From NCBI GenBank assembly GCA_964370855.1, contig CAYJMF010000001.1, positions 1-64,000 on the forward strand: DNA of 64,000 nucleotides. Direction: 5' to 3'. The position numbers and the translations under genes are program-made. Source of the DNA: JAKLKS01 sp964370855. GTDB lineage: Bacteria; Planctomycetota; JAJSAM01; JAKLKS01. The notes beneath the pieces are model-generated. The model was not told the origin of the DNA and ran no database searches. It saw only the letters and a list, made by a program, of their open reading frames with translations. Position 1 is the stretch's first letter. Each line of letters starts with the position of its first letter. Below are positions 25,608-34,574 of the stretch, in pieces.

Positions 25608-27218
25608 TCACGACGCCTCCCCGAAGAGCCTTCCGGGAAACACACTCGATGAACTGGACGGCGTGGCGATCGCCGCCATGGCGTCTTCCCTCGCCTTCCG
25701 CAGGCGGGCTAGGGTCTCTCTGTACTCCCGGGCCTCCGCCATCGGGGCGAACTCGATCTTCAGTTCCTTCTGGCGGAAGAAGTCCTCGATCTCCCGCAGC
25801 GGGACCCGGAAGAACTCCTTCCTCTCGTTGACCAGGTTCAGGCGTCGATCCTGGAAGCGCCGATGGAGTTCGCTCTCGAGGCCCGGCGCGTCCTCGGAGA
25901 AGACGAGCCCGTGGATGTCGAACTCGAAGGGGACGGAGGCGTCGCCGAGCTCCTTCACACGCTCCCGAGGTTCCAGGCGGCGGGTCATCCCGATCTTGAC
26001 GACATCCTCCCCGAAGGAGCCTGGATTCGAGATGACGTAGACATGGCCCGACCGGGTCATCTGCGCCCGCGAGATCGCCCGCTCCTTCGTTCGATGGGCC
26101 TCCTCGAGCTCCAGCTCGAGCCGCTTCACCTTATCGCTCATCTCCGCCAGTTCGGCCCCGCGGGCGGCGGCCAGCTCCTTCCGGGCCTTCTCCAGGGAGC
26201 GCTCGTGCTCGCGCTCCTCGTCCTCCGCCTCCTCCTGGGCCCGTTCCAGTTCTCGCTGGGCCTTCTCCTCCTCCTTCAGTTGTGCCCGCAGCCTCCGCTG
26301 TTCCTCGACCTCCGCCCGCTTCTTCTCCTCCATCTCGTGGTTGAGGCGGAGCTCCTGCAGCCTGAGTTCCCGGTACTCCGGGGTGATGCTGATCCTCATC
26401 ACGCCCCCCAGCTGGTTGATAGCGTCGAACCCCTTCCGGATCCGCTCCTCCATCTTCGGCGCGTTATTCCAGGCCACCTTCGCGATGCAGGCGTCGCACT
26501 CCCCGTTGAAGGCTCGGAGGAGGAGCTTACCGTACTGCTTCTGCATCCGCTCGCCCTCGGATCGGCTGTCCCCGATGGTCCACGCTACCCCGTAGTGGAC
26601 ATGGCCGCCCTGCTTCGTGATCGCCTTCTGCTGGAGCCAGACCATCTCCAGTTGCTCCTTGTACTCCCGGGTGGTCGCGAAGTCGTAGTGGGGCTTGTAG
26701 ATCCCGAAGGAGATGTCCTCGATGTTCTCCTCGAGGAGTGAGACCTCGTGCGTGAGGCGATCGAAGACCTCCTTCGCTTTCTGGTACGCGCCCGCCAACG
26801 CCTCCTGGCGGGCGGCCGCTTCGACCTCCTTCCGAACCGCGTCCTGTCTCGCGATCTCGGATTCCTCCCTGACTTTGGCCGCCTCGGCATCAAGCCTGGC
26901 CCTGGTGACTTTCGCGTCCTTCAGTATCTCGGCCCTTGCGTCGTCCAGCGTCCTTCGGGCCATTTCGAGCTCGGCGTCTGCGGCGGCTCGCCGGTCCGCG
27001 GCTTCCTTCCCAAGGGCAAGACGTTCCGCTTCGAGCCCCTTCCGGATCCTGCCAGCCTCTTCCTCGAGATCGAGGACGGGGGCGAAGTGCGCCCGAACGG
27101 CTTCATGCTCCCTTTGGAGTTCCGCAAACCGAATCCGGTTGGCGCTTGCCGTCTTCCCGAGAACAACGGCTGCGCCCACGGCAAAGACCGTGGTGGTCCA
27201 GAGGATGACTTCAATCAC
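25608..27218 (-). CDS. Membrane-anchored DUF4041/T5orf172 (GIY-YIG-type) protein
   Basis: 536 aa from GTG 27218 with GGAGG upstream; the open frame continues upstream but reads as shadow sequence. Residues 3-22 are one transmembrane helix (VILWTTTVFAVGAAVVLG). Then come a coiled coil, a DUF4041-like core (YKPHYDFATTREYKEQL, AITKQGG, FNGECDACI) and a second charged coiled coil. Residues 420-510 form a T5orf172/MUG113 domain of the GIY-YIG superfamily: GHVYVISNPGSFGEDVVKIG, then ESELHRRF and NERKEFF. Such proteins recur in phages and accessory islands. DNA cleavage is predicted from the superfamily only. Confidence 0.75.
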   Translation of the reverse strand: MIEVILWTTTVFAVGAAVVLGKTASANRIRFAELQREHEAVRAHFAPVLDLEEEAGRIRKGLEAERLALGKEAADRRAAADAELEMARRTLDDARAEILKDAKVTRARLDAEAAKVREESEIARQDAVRKEVEAAARQEALAGAYQKAKEVFDRLTHEVSLLEENIEDISFGIYKPHYDFATTREYKEQLEMVWLQQKAITKQGGHVHYGVAWTIGDSRSEGERMQKQYGKLLLRAFNGECDACIAKVAWNNAPKMEERIRKGFDAINQLGGVMRISITPEYRELRLQELRLNHEMEEKKRAEVEEQRRLRAQLKEEEKAQRELERAQEEAEDEEREHERSLEKARKELAAARGAELAEMSDKVKRLELELEEAHRTKERAISRAQMTRSGHVYVISNPGSFGEDVVKIGMTRRLEPRERVKELGDASVPFEFDIHGLVFSEDAPGLESELHRRFQDRRLNLVNERKEFFRVPLREIEDFFRQKELKIEFAPMAEAREYRETLARLRKAREDAMAAIATPSSSSSVFPGRLFGEAS

Positions 27219-27370
27219 CAGTCCCTCCTGGAGGGACTGGTGCCCGCACGGATTGGCCCATTCCGCTCTCCATGTTCCCGCGTCCCCGGGAACGATAGCC
27301 GGAACCGGGAGGCACATCAATGACGGGCTGGATTCCCCGGTGCCCGGGATCGGAAACAAGGGGGCGTCGC

Positions 27371-28198
27371 CTAGGTTCCCTTCTGCGCCTCCTCTGAATC
27401 GTGGCCCTCGGGACCATCCGGTGCCTCTGGAGGTTGTCCGGATTCCTCGCTTCCAAGGGTGCTGGGGGGCGCGATATCCTCCTTCGGGATATCCGTCCGC
27501 GGCTTCCCGATGCGGCGGGAGGGGTAGAGGTCCTCGGCTACGAGTTCCAAGTGGGCACTGATGTACTCGACCTCCCGGGATGCATCCCCGACGGGGACCT
27601 TCTCGTCCCTGTCGTTGAATCTGGGCCTCGCTCCCTTTGCTGCCTTGATGACGGCAATCAGGCTCGCCTCGAGCCCCGGCAGCCGGGCCGGACTCGATGG
27701 GAAAACGAGAGTCAGGGAAGTAGCCGATCCAAGAGCCTGTGCCAGCTTGACATTCTTCATAGGGTCCAGGCGGGCCTTGGACTTCCCCATTCCGACGTAG
27801 AGGAACCTCTCCGGTCGAAGGGACCATGCGACATAGCACTGTCCTCGGTTGGGAATGCTCCTGTCCGCGATCAGTTCTCTCACCCTCCTCTTCACGATGT
27901 GCCTTCGCGACTCGACGTTTCCCGAGCACATGAAGTGAGTCTGTGAGTTTGCGCGCTTCGGTTTGAACAGTACCTCCTCGACAATGGCGCATGCGTCCAG
28001 TACCGATGCCGAGGTCCGGATCTCCTGGGACAGTCGATGCCGACGCTTCTCCGTCGGCTTGGACTCGAACCCACCCCATCTGACGGCGGCCTGGGTCAGT
28101 CGGGCCAACGCTGCGATGCACCTATCGAGTTTCCGCGCGGTCGGACGCTTGACCTCCCGGAGCATCCGCCTCAATCGCACTTCGAACTCATTGGCCAT
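27371..28198 (-). CDS. Predicted GIY-YIG-like protein
   Basis: 275 aa, start 28198 behind GAGGAGGGGA. Residues 1-100 are basic helix. Residues 120-200 look like a GIY-YIG module: QCYVAWSLRPERFLYVGMGKS (the strand pair with the G-K turn), a helix with LEASLIAVIKAAKGA supplying the catalytic-type Glu, and RFNDRD supplying an Asn. The C-terminal 70 residues are Pro/Glu-rich and disordered. It is the promoter-proximal gene of the run, divergent from an XRE regulator, and precedes a second GIY-YIG-type gene. Confidence 0.5.
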   Translation of the reverse strand: MANEFEVRLRRMLREVKRPTARKLDRCIAALARLTQAAVRWGGFESKPTEKRRHRLSQEIRTSASVLDACAIVEEVLFKPKRANSQTHFMCSGNVESRRHIVKRRVRELIADRSIPNRGQCYVAWSLRPERFLYVGMGKSKARLDPMKNVKLAQALGSATSLTLVFPSSPARLPGLEASLIAVIKAAKGARPRFNDRDEKVPVGDASREVEYISAHLELVAEDLYPSRRIGKPRTDIPKEDIAPPSTLGSEESGQPPEAPDGPEGHDSEEAQKGT

Positions 28199-28275
28199 GC
28201 TCCCCTCCTCGGGTCGCCCTCTCGCGTTCGCCTGTTCCCCTTATCCACCGGCCCCCTCTCGGGACAAAGGCAAAT

Positions 28276-28307
28276 GATACGAGTCGTCTCTGTACGTATC
28301 GTCTCTG
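28276..28307. promoter_or_regulatory. Operator-like repeats in divergent promoter region
   Basis: GATACG (28276-28281) and CGTATC (28295-28300) form an inverted repeat, and TCGTCTCTG is repeated directly at 28284-28292 and 28299-28307. They lie in the 127-bp gap between the XRE regulator and the GIY-YIG-like gene. This fits binding of the XRE protein to both promoters. Confidence 0.55.
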
Positions 28308-28325
28308 CCTTCCTAACTTCCTAGC

Positions 28326-28550
28326 GTGGCGAAGATCCCCATCCAGGTCGAGTTCGGGAAGCGCGTCCGCGCGCGCCGCGAGAACATGGGCATCACCATG
28401 GAGGTGCTCGGCCACCGCTCCGGCCTCCACTGGACGTTCGTGGGTCAGGTGGAGCGCGGGGAGAGGAACCCCACCCTCCTCACGATGGCGCGCCTCGCGA
28501 AGGGGCTCGGCTGCGACCTCGCCACCCTGACTCGCCGACTTCACGAGTGA
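28326..28550 (+). CDS. XRE-family HTH regulator
   Basis: 74 aa from GTG 28326. The whole protein is one XRE/Cro-CI helix-turn-helix domain: FGKRVRARRENMGITMEVLG, SGLHWTFVGQVERGERNPTL, then MARLAKGLGCDLATL. It is the size of controller proteins of restriction-type loci. It is divergent from the nuclease-like genes, with operator-like repeats between them, so it probably represses or times that operon and itself. Confidence 0.85.
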   Translation: MAKIPIQVEFGKRVRARRENMGITMEVLGHRSGLHWTFVGQVERGERNPTLLTMARLAKGLGCDLATLTRRLHE

Positions 28551-28845
28551 TGCCGTCGGCGGGTTCGCCTCTCCCCGCAGGGTGGGGCTGCCCTTGTCCT
28601 TCCCGCGAGAGGCCCGTTAGAGGCCGAGGACGATCCCCATCGCCGCACCTATGTAACGCTATCGAGGTCGACTTCTGCCTCCATAATCAGGCTCACGTCC
28701 CCTCGGCGGACGTCCACGATCTCCTCGCGCGCTATCGGGCCGCGGACGATGAAGGCTGACCGGAACCGCGTGCCGAAGCGGCCGTTGATGACGATATCGT
28801 TCTCGAGATGGGCTCGTACCACGGCCGGATCGTGGGCCGCCGCAT

Positions 28846-28853
28846 TGCAGAGC
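28846..28853. repeat. Target site duplication, left copy
   Basis: TTGCAGAG directly before the left terminal inverted repeat. The same 8 bases follow the right end at 29981-29988. Eight base pairs is the usual duplication for the IS1595 family. Confidence 0.95.
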
Positions 28854-29980
28854 CTGCGTATCGGCCTATTGCCGGAAGGCCCAACCGGTAGTGGCTACCG
28901 CTTCCTTCGAAATCGTGGGGCCCGCTCCCTGACGTGGACGAAGCGCTGCGGTCCCGAGTCGTAGAGCGCCTCCCGGGTGGGTCCCCTCGCCCGTGCCGCG
29001 ATCCCGAGCACGGTCCGGAAGGCGGAGAACAGGTCGTGCCGTCGGTTGAACCGGAAGGCGAACTCGTTGAGGTATCCCTGCAGGTGCTTCCCCCGCGTCC
29101 CCCCGGGCGAAGCACGGCCCACCGCACCGTGGAACGTCCCCGCGAGCCATGTCTTGAGGTTCGAGATGGCCAGGTGATAGTGGCGCAGGACCGCGTCCTG
29201 CTTCATGCCCTGGGCCACGGACTCGACCTCGTGGGCGTAGCCGAACTCCGGGAGGATGCGGTAGGCCTCGAAGCCGTCGGTGACGATCGTGGAGGAGTCG
29301 GCGACGGTTTCCAGCACGAAGTCGACGAGGTCCGGCTGGATCGCGTTGCCGATGTGGCGAAGGCGGACACGCCCCGGGTACCTCGAGATCGCTCCTGTCC
29401 CGGGGTGTGTGCGGATACGAACCTCGACGCCGCCCACCACGAGGAACTTCCCGTCGGCCCCCCGGCCGCGCTTCCCCGGCTCCGGTCCCCCGATGTAGGA
29501 CTCATCAACCTCCACGCGCCCGGTCAGCCTGGTCCGGTCCGGGTTGACCATCGCTGCGCGCAGCTTCTGAAGGACGCCCCATGCCGTCTCGTAGCCTCTC
29601 AATCCGAGATCGCGCTGGAGCTGCTTCGCCGACAGGCCCCTCTTGTCCGTCACCAGGAGGTAGGCCGACTGGAGCCAGAGGGATAGAGGGAGCCTCGTGT
29701 GGTCCATGACGGTCCCGGAGGTAGCGGAGAACGTGTGCCCGCAATCGGCGCACTCCCGTCCCGCCCTCCGGTCCTCACGGGGATAGGACCGCGCCGCGGC
29801 GCATCGGGGGCACTCGATGGCTCCGCCGGGCCATCGGGACTCCAACACGTACCTGAGGCAGGCGCCCTCGTCCGGGAACATCCGGAAGAACTCCTGCAGA
29901 CTCCTCGGGAAGTCCTGCGGCTGAGCCATCCTCCCAGCCTACTACCTGTAGTGGCTTCCGGCAATAGGCCGATACGCAGG
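28854..29980 (-). mobile_element. IS1595-family insertion sequence, complete
   Basis: 1127 bp, bounded by perfect 26-bp terminal inverted repeats (28854-28879 and 29955-29980; outer end CCTGCGTATCGG, inner end TTGCCGGAAG) and an 8-bp duplication TTGCAGAG. It contains a single intact transposase gene. The perfect ends, duplication and open frame mean it is recent and probably still active. Confidence 0.95.
28895..29929 (-). CDS. tnp: IS1595-family (ISXO2-like) transposase
   Basis: 344 aa, start 29929 behind GGGAGG. The N-terminus has the zinc ribbon of the family (CPRC near residue 38 and CADCGHTFS near 60). The DDE catalytic domain has D in VEVDESYIGGPE, D in IVTDGFEAYRIL and the closing acidic position in the segment around YLNEFAFRFNRRHD. 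It cuts and joins the ends of its own element. Full length with no frameshift. Confidence 0.93.
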   Translation of the reverse strand: MAQPQDFPRSLQEFFRMFPDEGACLRYVLESRWPGGAIECPRCAAARSYPREDRRAGRECADCGHTFSATSGTVMDHTRLPLSLWLQSAYLLVTDKRGLSAKQLQRDLGLRGYETAWGVLQKLRAAMVNPDRTRLTGRVEVDESYIGGPEPGKRGRGADGKFLVVGGVEVRIRTHPGTGAISRYPGRVRLRHIGNAIQPDLVDFVLETVADSSTIVTDGFEAYRILPEFGYAHEVESVAQGMKQDAVLRHYHLAISNLKTWLAGTFHGAVGRASPGGTRGKHLQGYLNEFAFRFNRRHDLFSAFRTVLGIAARARGPTREALYDSGPQRFVHVRERAPRFRRKR

Positions 29981-29988
29981 TTGCAGAG
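29981..29988. repeat. Target site duplication, right copy
   Basis: TTGCAGAG immediately after the right terminal inverted repeat, identical to 28846-28853. Confidence 0.95.
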
Positions 29989-30703
29989 CCCGATCCGTTT
30001 CCGCTGGTCGCGGTCGCTTGCCGCGAGGTCGAAGTAGGGAAGGACAGCGGCACCGAACGCTCGCCTGAGGATCCCCCGGGTCTCTTCGAGTCTGTCCCTG
30101 TTCAGGCGGTCCCACAGCTGGAACACGGTGCAGAGGAAGTCACGGCAATCTACCGCGCACCGGTCTAGGGCCACTTCCAGCACCACCACCACCGGGCACA
30201 CCATCCCCTTAATCTTGTCCTGATTGTGCTTGCACGCGTAGTAGGCCGCGCCTCCCTCGTCGCCGCAGGCGCAGATTGCCGGCCCCAAGGGCTTCATCTG
30301 GCCATGGATCTCGTCGAACCTCGATGGATTGGTTAGGAGTTCCGTGGCCCAAGGCCGGAAGTCTATGTAGTCGAACTTCCACCATCCCTCCTCGCCAGAC
30401 AGGCCGTTCGCAAGCACTGTCTCGCGGACGTGTTCGTAGTCCTGTTCACGCACCGAGATGCCGCGGTAGAGCCGGATGTCGCCCTTGCTTGCCATCCCCT
30501 ACTCCTCAGAATTCCTACCTCTGAGAGAGGATAACCGGGGATGCCCCGGGACGAGACCGAGGCAGGACTTCGTCACACCCACCCCGATTCCTCCGCGGGG
30601 TATCCCCGGAGGGGGCCTGAGCCCCACGTTGGCCTCGCTATTCCCCGGCGTCGCCCTCAGGCCCGCCACTCCGTGAACTCATGCAATCCTGTCTCCAGCG
30701 CAG

Positions 30704-32092
30704 TCACTCCCCGAGGGGCACGACAACCACGCGGAGGCTCAAGAAACCGCTGTTGTCCGTGAGGTTCTTGTCATTGACACGGACCGTGAGTTCGCCGCCC
30801 TCGTTCTCGATGCGCACGAGACCTGAAACGACTCCCGCCACGATCACAGCCTTGCCGGCCCGGAGGAGCAGAGACCCGTGGGTGTACTGCCCGTCGATGG
30901 AAAGGCGGTCGAGTTCATCACCGGCGAAACCCCCGGGGCCGCACTTCCCGACGAAGGTCCCGAGGGTCCACTCTCCGCTGGCGCTGATCCCGATGAGATC
31001 CCCTTTGCGAGCGGTCGCACCTATCTCCTTCCAATCAGAACGGGAATCCACCTTGACCTTAAGGTCCTTGATGCCACCAACGGCCCTCTCCAGCTTCTCA
31101 ACCGACGCGGCCCCATCCTTCCGAGTCTTCTCCATCCACGCTCTCGTCTCAGCGAACCCCAACTTGGTTTCGTAGGCCCCGTTCTGATCGAGGAACCCCG
31201 TCAGGTCGTCCATCATCGTCCCGATCCGCCCGATGTTCGCTTTCGAGTCGGAGCGCACGCGTTCAAGAGCGCTGATCAGGGACTGCGGTTCCGGGGTCTT
31301 CAGGCTGGCGACGAACCTCTCTTGCAGGTCAGCCTTGAAGCGCTCGATCTCCGACTTGATGAGTTGAACCTTGGCGTCCACCTGCTTGCGGACCGCCGCC
31401 GGATTGAGAAGCCGAAGCGCGACGGGGACGACCGTTGGGGATCCCTTCCAAGTGGCATCCGCCTGGAACGTCAGCCGCCCGGACAGGTTGTCGGCAGCCT
31501 TCGTCAGGTCGGCGCTGATCGTCACCTGCGCGGGCGTCACACCCCCTGAGGGGGTCACCTTGAGCCACGGGTCGTCCGTCGCCACGGTCCATCGCAGCCC
31601 CGCCTTCCCCGGGGAGTCGACCGTCAATGCAACGGTCGCGGAGGAGGGCTCGCCCGCATCGCCCTCCAGCGTCACGGCCTGGGTCGGGCCGATGCGCAGG
31701 CACCCAAGGGCGGTGAATCGGACCGGAACGTCCACAGATCCCTGCTTCGACTCGAAGCGCAGGGACACCTCGTTCTCTCCGTACTTCAGCTTCTCGTGGT
31801 CGATGGTGAGGTTCAGGTCCGCCGGAGTGCCACCCGTCGCGCTCGACAGCGTGACCCACTCCGCCGGAGACGAGGCCGTCCAGCCGACGCTCTGGTCGGG
31901 TTGGTCGCTGGCCAACTTCAGGGCCATGGCCTTCGGTGGCTCGGTGTCGCTCCCGAACTTCCCGGTCACGATGGCAGACGTGGGGGACACGGTGAGCCTG
32001 GGAGGAGGACCGCACGCAGCGAGGCCTGCGCACCCAGCAACGAGCACAAGCGCTTCCGAGAGAAGGACCGACGGCGTCTTCATCTTGCCCAT
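30704..32092 (-). CDS. Lipoprotein with two BACON-like domains and a lectin-like C-terminus
   Basis: 462 aa from ATG 32092, preceded by GGAGG at 5 bases; an ATG at 32125 in the same frame is less well placed. Signal: basic start, hydrophobic stretch, then the lipobox LAAC near residue 27, so it should be anchored in a membrane facing outward. Two Ig-like BACON-type repeats follow (WTASSPAEWVTLSSATGG and WTVATDDPWLKVTPSGG), then a helical segment. The last 100 residues resemble PA-IL/LecA-type galactose-binding domains (GDLIGISASGEWTLG, LDRLSIDGQ). Its promoter region is shared with the TerB operon as a 63-bp repeat. Confidence 0.75.
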   Translation of the reverse strand: MGKMKTPSVLLSEALVLVAGCAGLAACGPPPRLTVSPTSAIVTGKFGSDTEPPKAMALKLASDQPDQSVGWTASSPAEWVTLSSATGGTPADLNLTIDHEKLKYGENEVSLRFESKQGSVDVPVRFTALGCLRIGPTQAVTLEGDAGEPSSATVALTVDSPGKAGLRWTVATDDPWLKVTPSGGVTPAQVTISADLTKAADNLSGRLTFQADATWKGSPTVVPVALRLLNPAAVRKQVDAKVQLIKSEIERFKADLQERFVASLKTPEPQSLISALERVRSDSKANIGRIGTMMDDLTGFLDQNGAYETKLGFAETRAWMEKTRKDGAASVEKLERAVGGIKDLKVKVDSRSDWKEIGATARKGDLIGISASGEWTLGTFVGKCGPGGFAGDELDRLSIDGQYTHGSLLLRAGKAVIVAGVVSGLVRIENEGGELTVRVNDKNLTDNSGFLSLRVVVVPLGE

Positions 32093-32141
32093 GGCGTCCT
32101 CCACGACCGTGTCCAGCCCATTCACTGGTAGCCTCTCCCTG

Positions 32142-32204
32142 CATTGCAGCGCATGCCATCATCGACGTGTCAGTTGCTCACGGGAAGGACAATCGTGGTC
32201 CCCT
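32142..32204 (-). promoter_or_regulatory. 63-bp repeat/promoter element, copy A
   Basis: Matches 39576-39638 at roughly 54 of 63 positions without gaps; the invariant blocks are CATCATCGACGTG and GTTGCTCACGGGAAGGACAA. Read on the minus strand it contains TTGTCC and lies just ahead of the lipoprotein start, so a promoter function is likely. Copies A and B also flank the TerB-BrxD-helicase cassette as direct repeats. Confidence 0.7.
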
Positions 32205-32324
32205 CCCGTTACGGCTGGTCTGCACCGCCAACACCGACCGGATGGCCAGCGTCACGTGGATCCACTGGCGACACTCGGCGGAGTTCCCGACCTACGGACT
32301 GCGCGACCTCGAACCCGTGAGTGC

Positions 32325-34574
32325 TCATGACACACTCTCGGCAAGGAGCCTGCCCATCGCCCTTCGAGCCCCTTTGGGATCGAGGTGACCGGAAGCGTAA
32401 GTAGCCGCGAGCAGGTCCGCGGGGAGGAGAGAGTCGTACTTCTCGCGAAGCCTGTTCTTGACGCCCTCGGCCATCACGATTCCTGACGGAGGGTCCGATG
32501 CCTCCAATGGCTCGAGGATCTCGCGCATTTCCCGGGGGGACTTTCCCATGACCTGGAGCGCGATGCCATCGTGGCTGACCTCGAGCCCCCTGCCCTCAAG
32601 GAGGATCCGGATGGTGTGCATCGCGAGATCGCCCATCCACGGGAAGAGGAGTGTGTCGGAGCCGCTTGACACGATGCGGGACTTGTCGAGTCCCAGAGCC
32701 GCGAAGTTGCCTCGGGCCTCGATGAGGAGACGCCGTGCCGTCGTGTCGAGGTAGGGCGGGACCTCCGAAGAACCGTAGACCCTCACCATCTCCTCCCGCA
32801 CCCGATCATGAACGAGGGCACGGCCCCCGCCGAAGAGCGGCGCCCTCCCTCCGGGGGCGGGCACCAGGTCGATGACCAGGCTCTCCGCGTCCACCGAGAC
32901 GACCTTCCAGCGCCGCCCCGCGAAGATGAGGAAGGCCCCGACCGTGAGGGGGTAGTCGATCGGGAGCGACCCGAGCGTCCTCCCCCCGTGAACGAGTCGG
33001 TACTCGTCGGGCGTCATGAAGACCGCGTAGAACGAGTAGTGTCCGACGATGCGCTCCCCGGTCAACCCCAGGGTGAGGGAACCGTCAGATGTCTGGACGA
33101 GGACGTCATGCTCGCCAAGGGCACGAAGCAGCTCGGCGAAAGCCCCCTGGTTGACTCCCTTGAACGGGCCTGACACGCAGAGGGCCCGCCATGCCTCCAG
33201 GGCCTGGACGCCTCCATACTGGGAGATGAGCGACAGGAGCTGCTGGACCAGGGTGGAGAGGTGCAGGGCGCCCACCCGCGGCGGCTCGTTCCACCGAGCC
33301 AGCAGCAGCTGGACCATGGCGATGGTCTGGACGAGCTCGGCGCGCAGGCGGTCCTGGGGCGGCGTGCGGGGCGTGATCTCCCGCTCCCGCACGTAGCCCC
33401 GCAGGATCCCCGGCTCTCCTCGGCGCCCGGAGCGCCCGAGACGCTGCCGGAGGCTCGCCACCGAGGGCGGGGTGCCAACCTGGGCGATGCTCGTCACGCG
33501 ACCAATGTCGATGCCGAGCTCCAGGGTGCTCGTGCAGACTGCGGTCGCCGGACGGCCCCCTTCCTTGAGGATGCGCTCCACGTCCTCGCGGAGCTCCTTC
33601 GAGAGGTTCCCGTGATGGGGGTAGAACTCGTTCGGGACGCGCTCCCGCTCGCACAGTCGCGCCAGGAGATCGGCGTACCGCTCGACGCGGTTCCGGCTGT
33701 TGGCGAAGACGAGATTGCTCGTCCCGCGGAGAGTCTTGAAGAGGTGTTCGACGATGGCGATCTCGTCGCCCGTGGGCTCCTCGGACTCCGATGGCTCCTC
33801 TCCCACCACCTTGGGCATCGGATCTGCGGCGACGTAGCCACGGACCTGGAGCTTGAGCTCCTGGGCCTCTCCGGCGGCCTCGATGACCCGAACCGCTTCT
33901 CCCCGGCCCGGCCGGAGGAACTCCGACGCCATGGCCATGTCGCCCAAAGTGGCGCTGAGCCCGATCCTGGGGACCCGACGGCGGAGGACGAGTTCAACCC
34001 TGTGGAGCAAGGACTGGAGCTGTCGGCCGCGCTCGGACCCGATGAAGGAGTGCAGCTCGTCGATGACCACGTGCCCGAGCCCCGAGAAGACCTTCCCCAC
34101 CTTGAGGCCGTGGATGACGAAGAGGGCCTCCAACGACTCGGGGGTGATGAGGAGGATCCCCGAGGGCTCCGCGAGGAGCTTCTTCTTGCGACCACCGTCC
34201 ACGTCTCCGTGCCAGCGGTGCACCGGGATCTCGAGGTTCTCGCACAGCCGATCGAGCCGCTCGAACTGATCGTTGATGAGAGCCTTGAGCGGGCTCACGT
34301 AGAGGACCCGGACGCTTCCCTCGGACTTCCCGACGAGCATGGAGACGATGGGCAGGAAGGCGGCCTCGGTCTTCCCGCTCGCCGTCTGCGCCGCGAGGAT
34401 GACGTCCTCGCTCCCCCCGAGGATGGGATCGACGGCCGCCTCCTGGACGTCGCGCAGATCCGTCCAGCGCTGCTCCCAGATCCAGCGGCGGACCTTCTCG
34501 TGGAGCTTCCCGAAGGCCGCGGAGGGGGAACTCGCCGCCCCGGGGCTAGAGCCGGAAGGAGGAGAGGTCATCAT
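32325..34574 (-). CDS. Lhr/BrxHI-like DEAD/DEAH helicase
   Basis: 749 aa from ATG 34574, overlapping the end of the upstream ATPase gene by 29 bases. The superfamily 2 motifs are complete: Q-region near residue 42, AQTASGKT (62-69), DELH (172-175), SAT (207-209) and QRLGRSGRRG (377-386). The 350-residue C-terminal extension with an Lhr-type winged-helix and beta-barrel region (GRRWKVVSVDAESLVIDL, PLFGGGRALVHDRVREEM) matches Lhr-like helicases. BREX type II-like loci encode such a helicase as BrxHI beside BrxD, and here too it follows a BrxD-like gene. Predicted 3'-5' DNA or hybrid unwinding driven by ATP. Confidence 0.85.
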   Translation of the reverse strand: MMTSPPSGSSPGAASSPSAAFGKLHEKVRRWIWEQRWTDLRDVQEAAVDPILGGSEDVILAAQTASGKTEAAFLPIVSMLVGKSEGSVRVLYVSPLKALINDQFERLDRLCENLEIPVHRWHGDVDGGRKKKLLAEPSGILLITPESLEALFVIHGLKVGKVFSGLGHVVIDELHSFIGSERGRQLQSLLHRVELVLRRRVPRIGLSATLGDMAMASEFLRPGRGEAVRVIEAAGEAQELKLQVRGYVAADPMPKVVGEEPSESEEPTGDEIAIVEHLFKTLRGTSNLVFANSRNRVERYADLLARLCERERVPNEFYPHHGNLSKELREDVERILKEGGRPATAVCTSTLELGIDIGRVTSIAQVGTPPSVASLRQRLGRSGRRGEPGILRGYVREREITPRTPPQDRLRAELVQTIAMVQLLLARWNEPPRVGALHLSTLVQQLLSLISQYGGVQALEAWRALCVSGPFKGVNQGAFAELLRALGEHDVLVQTSDGSLTLGLTGERIVGHYSFYAVFMTPDEYRLVHGGRTLGSLPIDYPLTVGAFLIFAGRRWKVVSVDAESLVIDLVPAPGGRAPLFGGGRALVHDRVREEMVRVYGSSEVPPYLDTTARRLLIEARGNFAALGLDKSRIVSSGSDTLLFPWMGDLAMHTIRILLEGRGLEVSHDGIALQVMGKSPREMREILEPLEASDPPSGIVMAEGVKNRLREKYDSLLPADLLAATYASGHLDPKGARRAMGRLLAESVS

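Larger units (their letters stand above)
28649..30495 (-). pseudogene. Gene interrupted by IS1595-type element, possible ADP-ribosyltransferase-like fold
   Basis: Start ATG 30495 (GGAG upstream). The frame runs to 29981 and, when the IS and one target copy are removed, continues without change of frame from 28853 to a TAG at 28649-28651. The rebuilt protein is about 239 aa. It starts IRLYRGISVREQDYEH, has GGAAYYACKHNQDKIKG in the middle and ends SAFIVRGPIAREEIVDV. The order Arg (LYRG), a central Tyr/Ser strand and Glu (REEI) recalls the R-S-E layout of ADP-ribosyltransferase folds; this is only a pattern-level guess. There is no other lesion, so the insertion is recent. Confidence 0.75.

Noticed and set aside
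30535..30608. Two short GC palindromes (CCGGGG/CCCCGG and CGGGG/CCCCG) as a terminator pair
   Set aside because: Stems of 5-6 G/C pairs are expected by chance at this base composition and no T-run follows.
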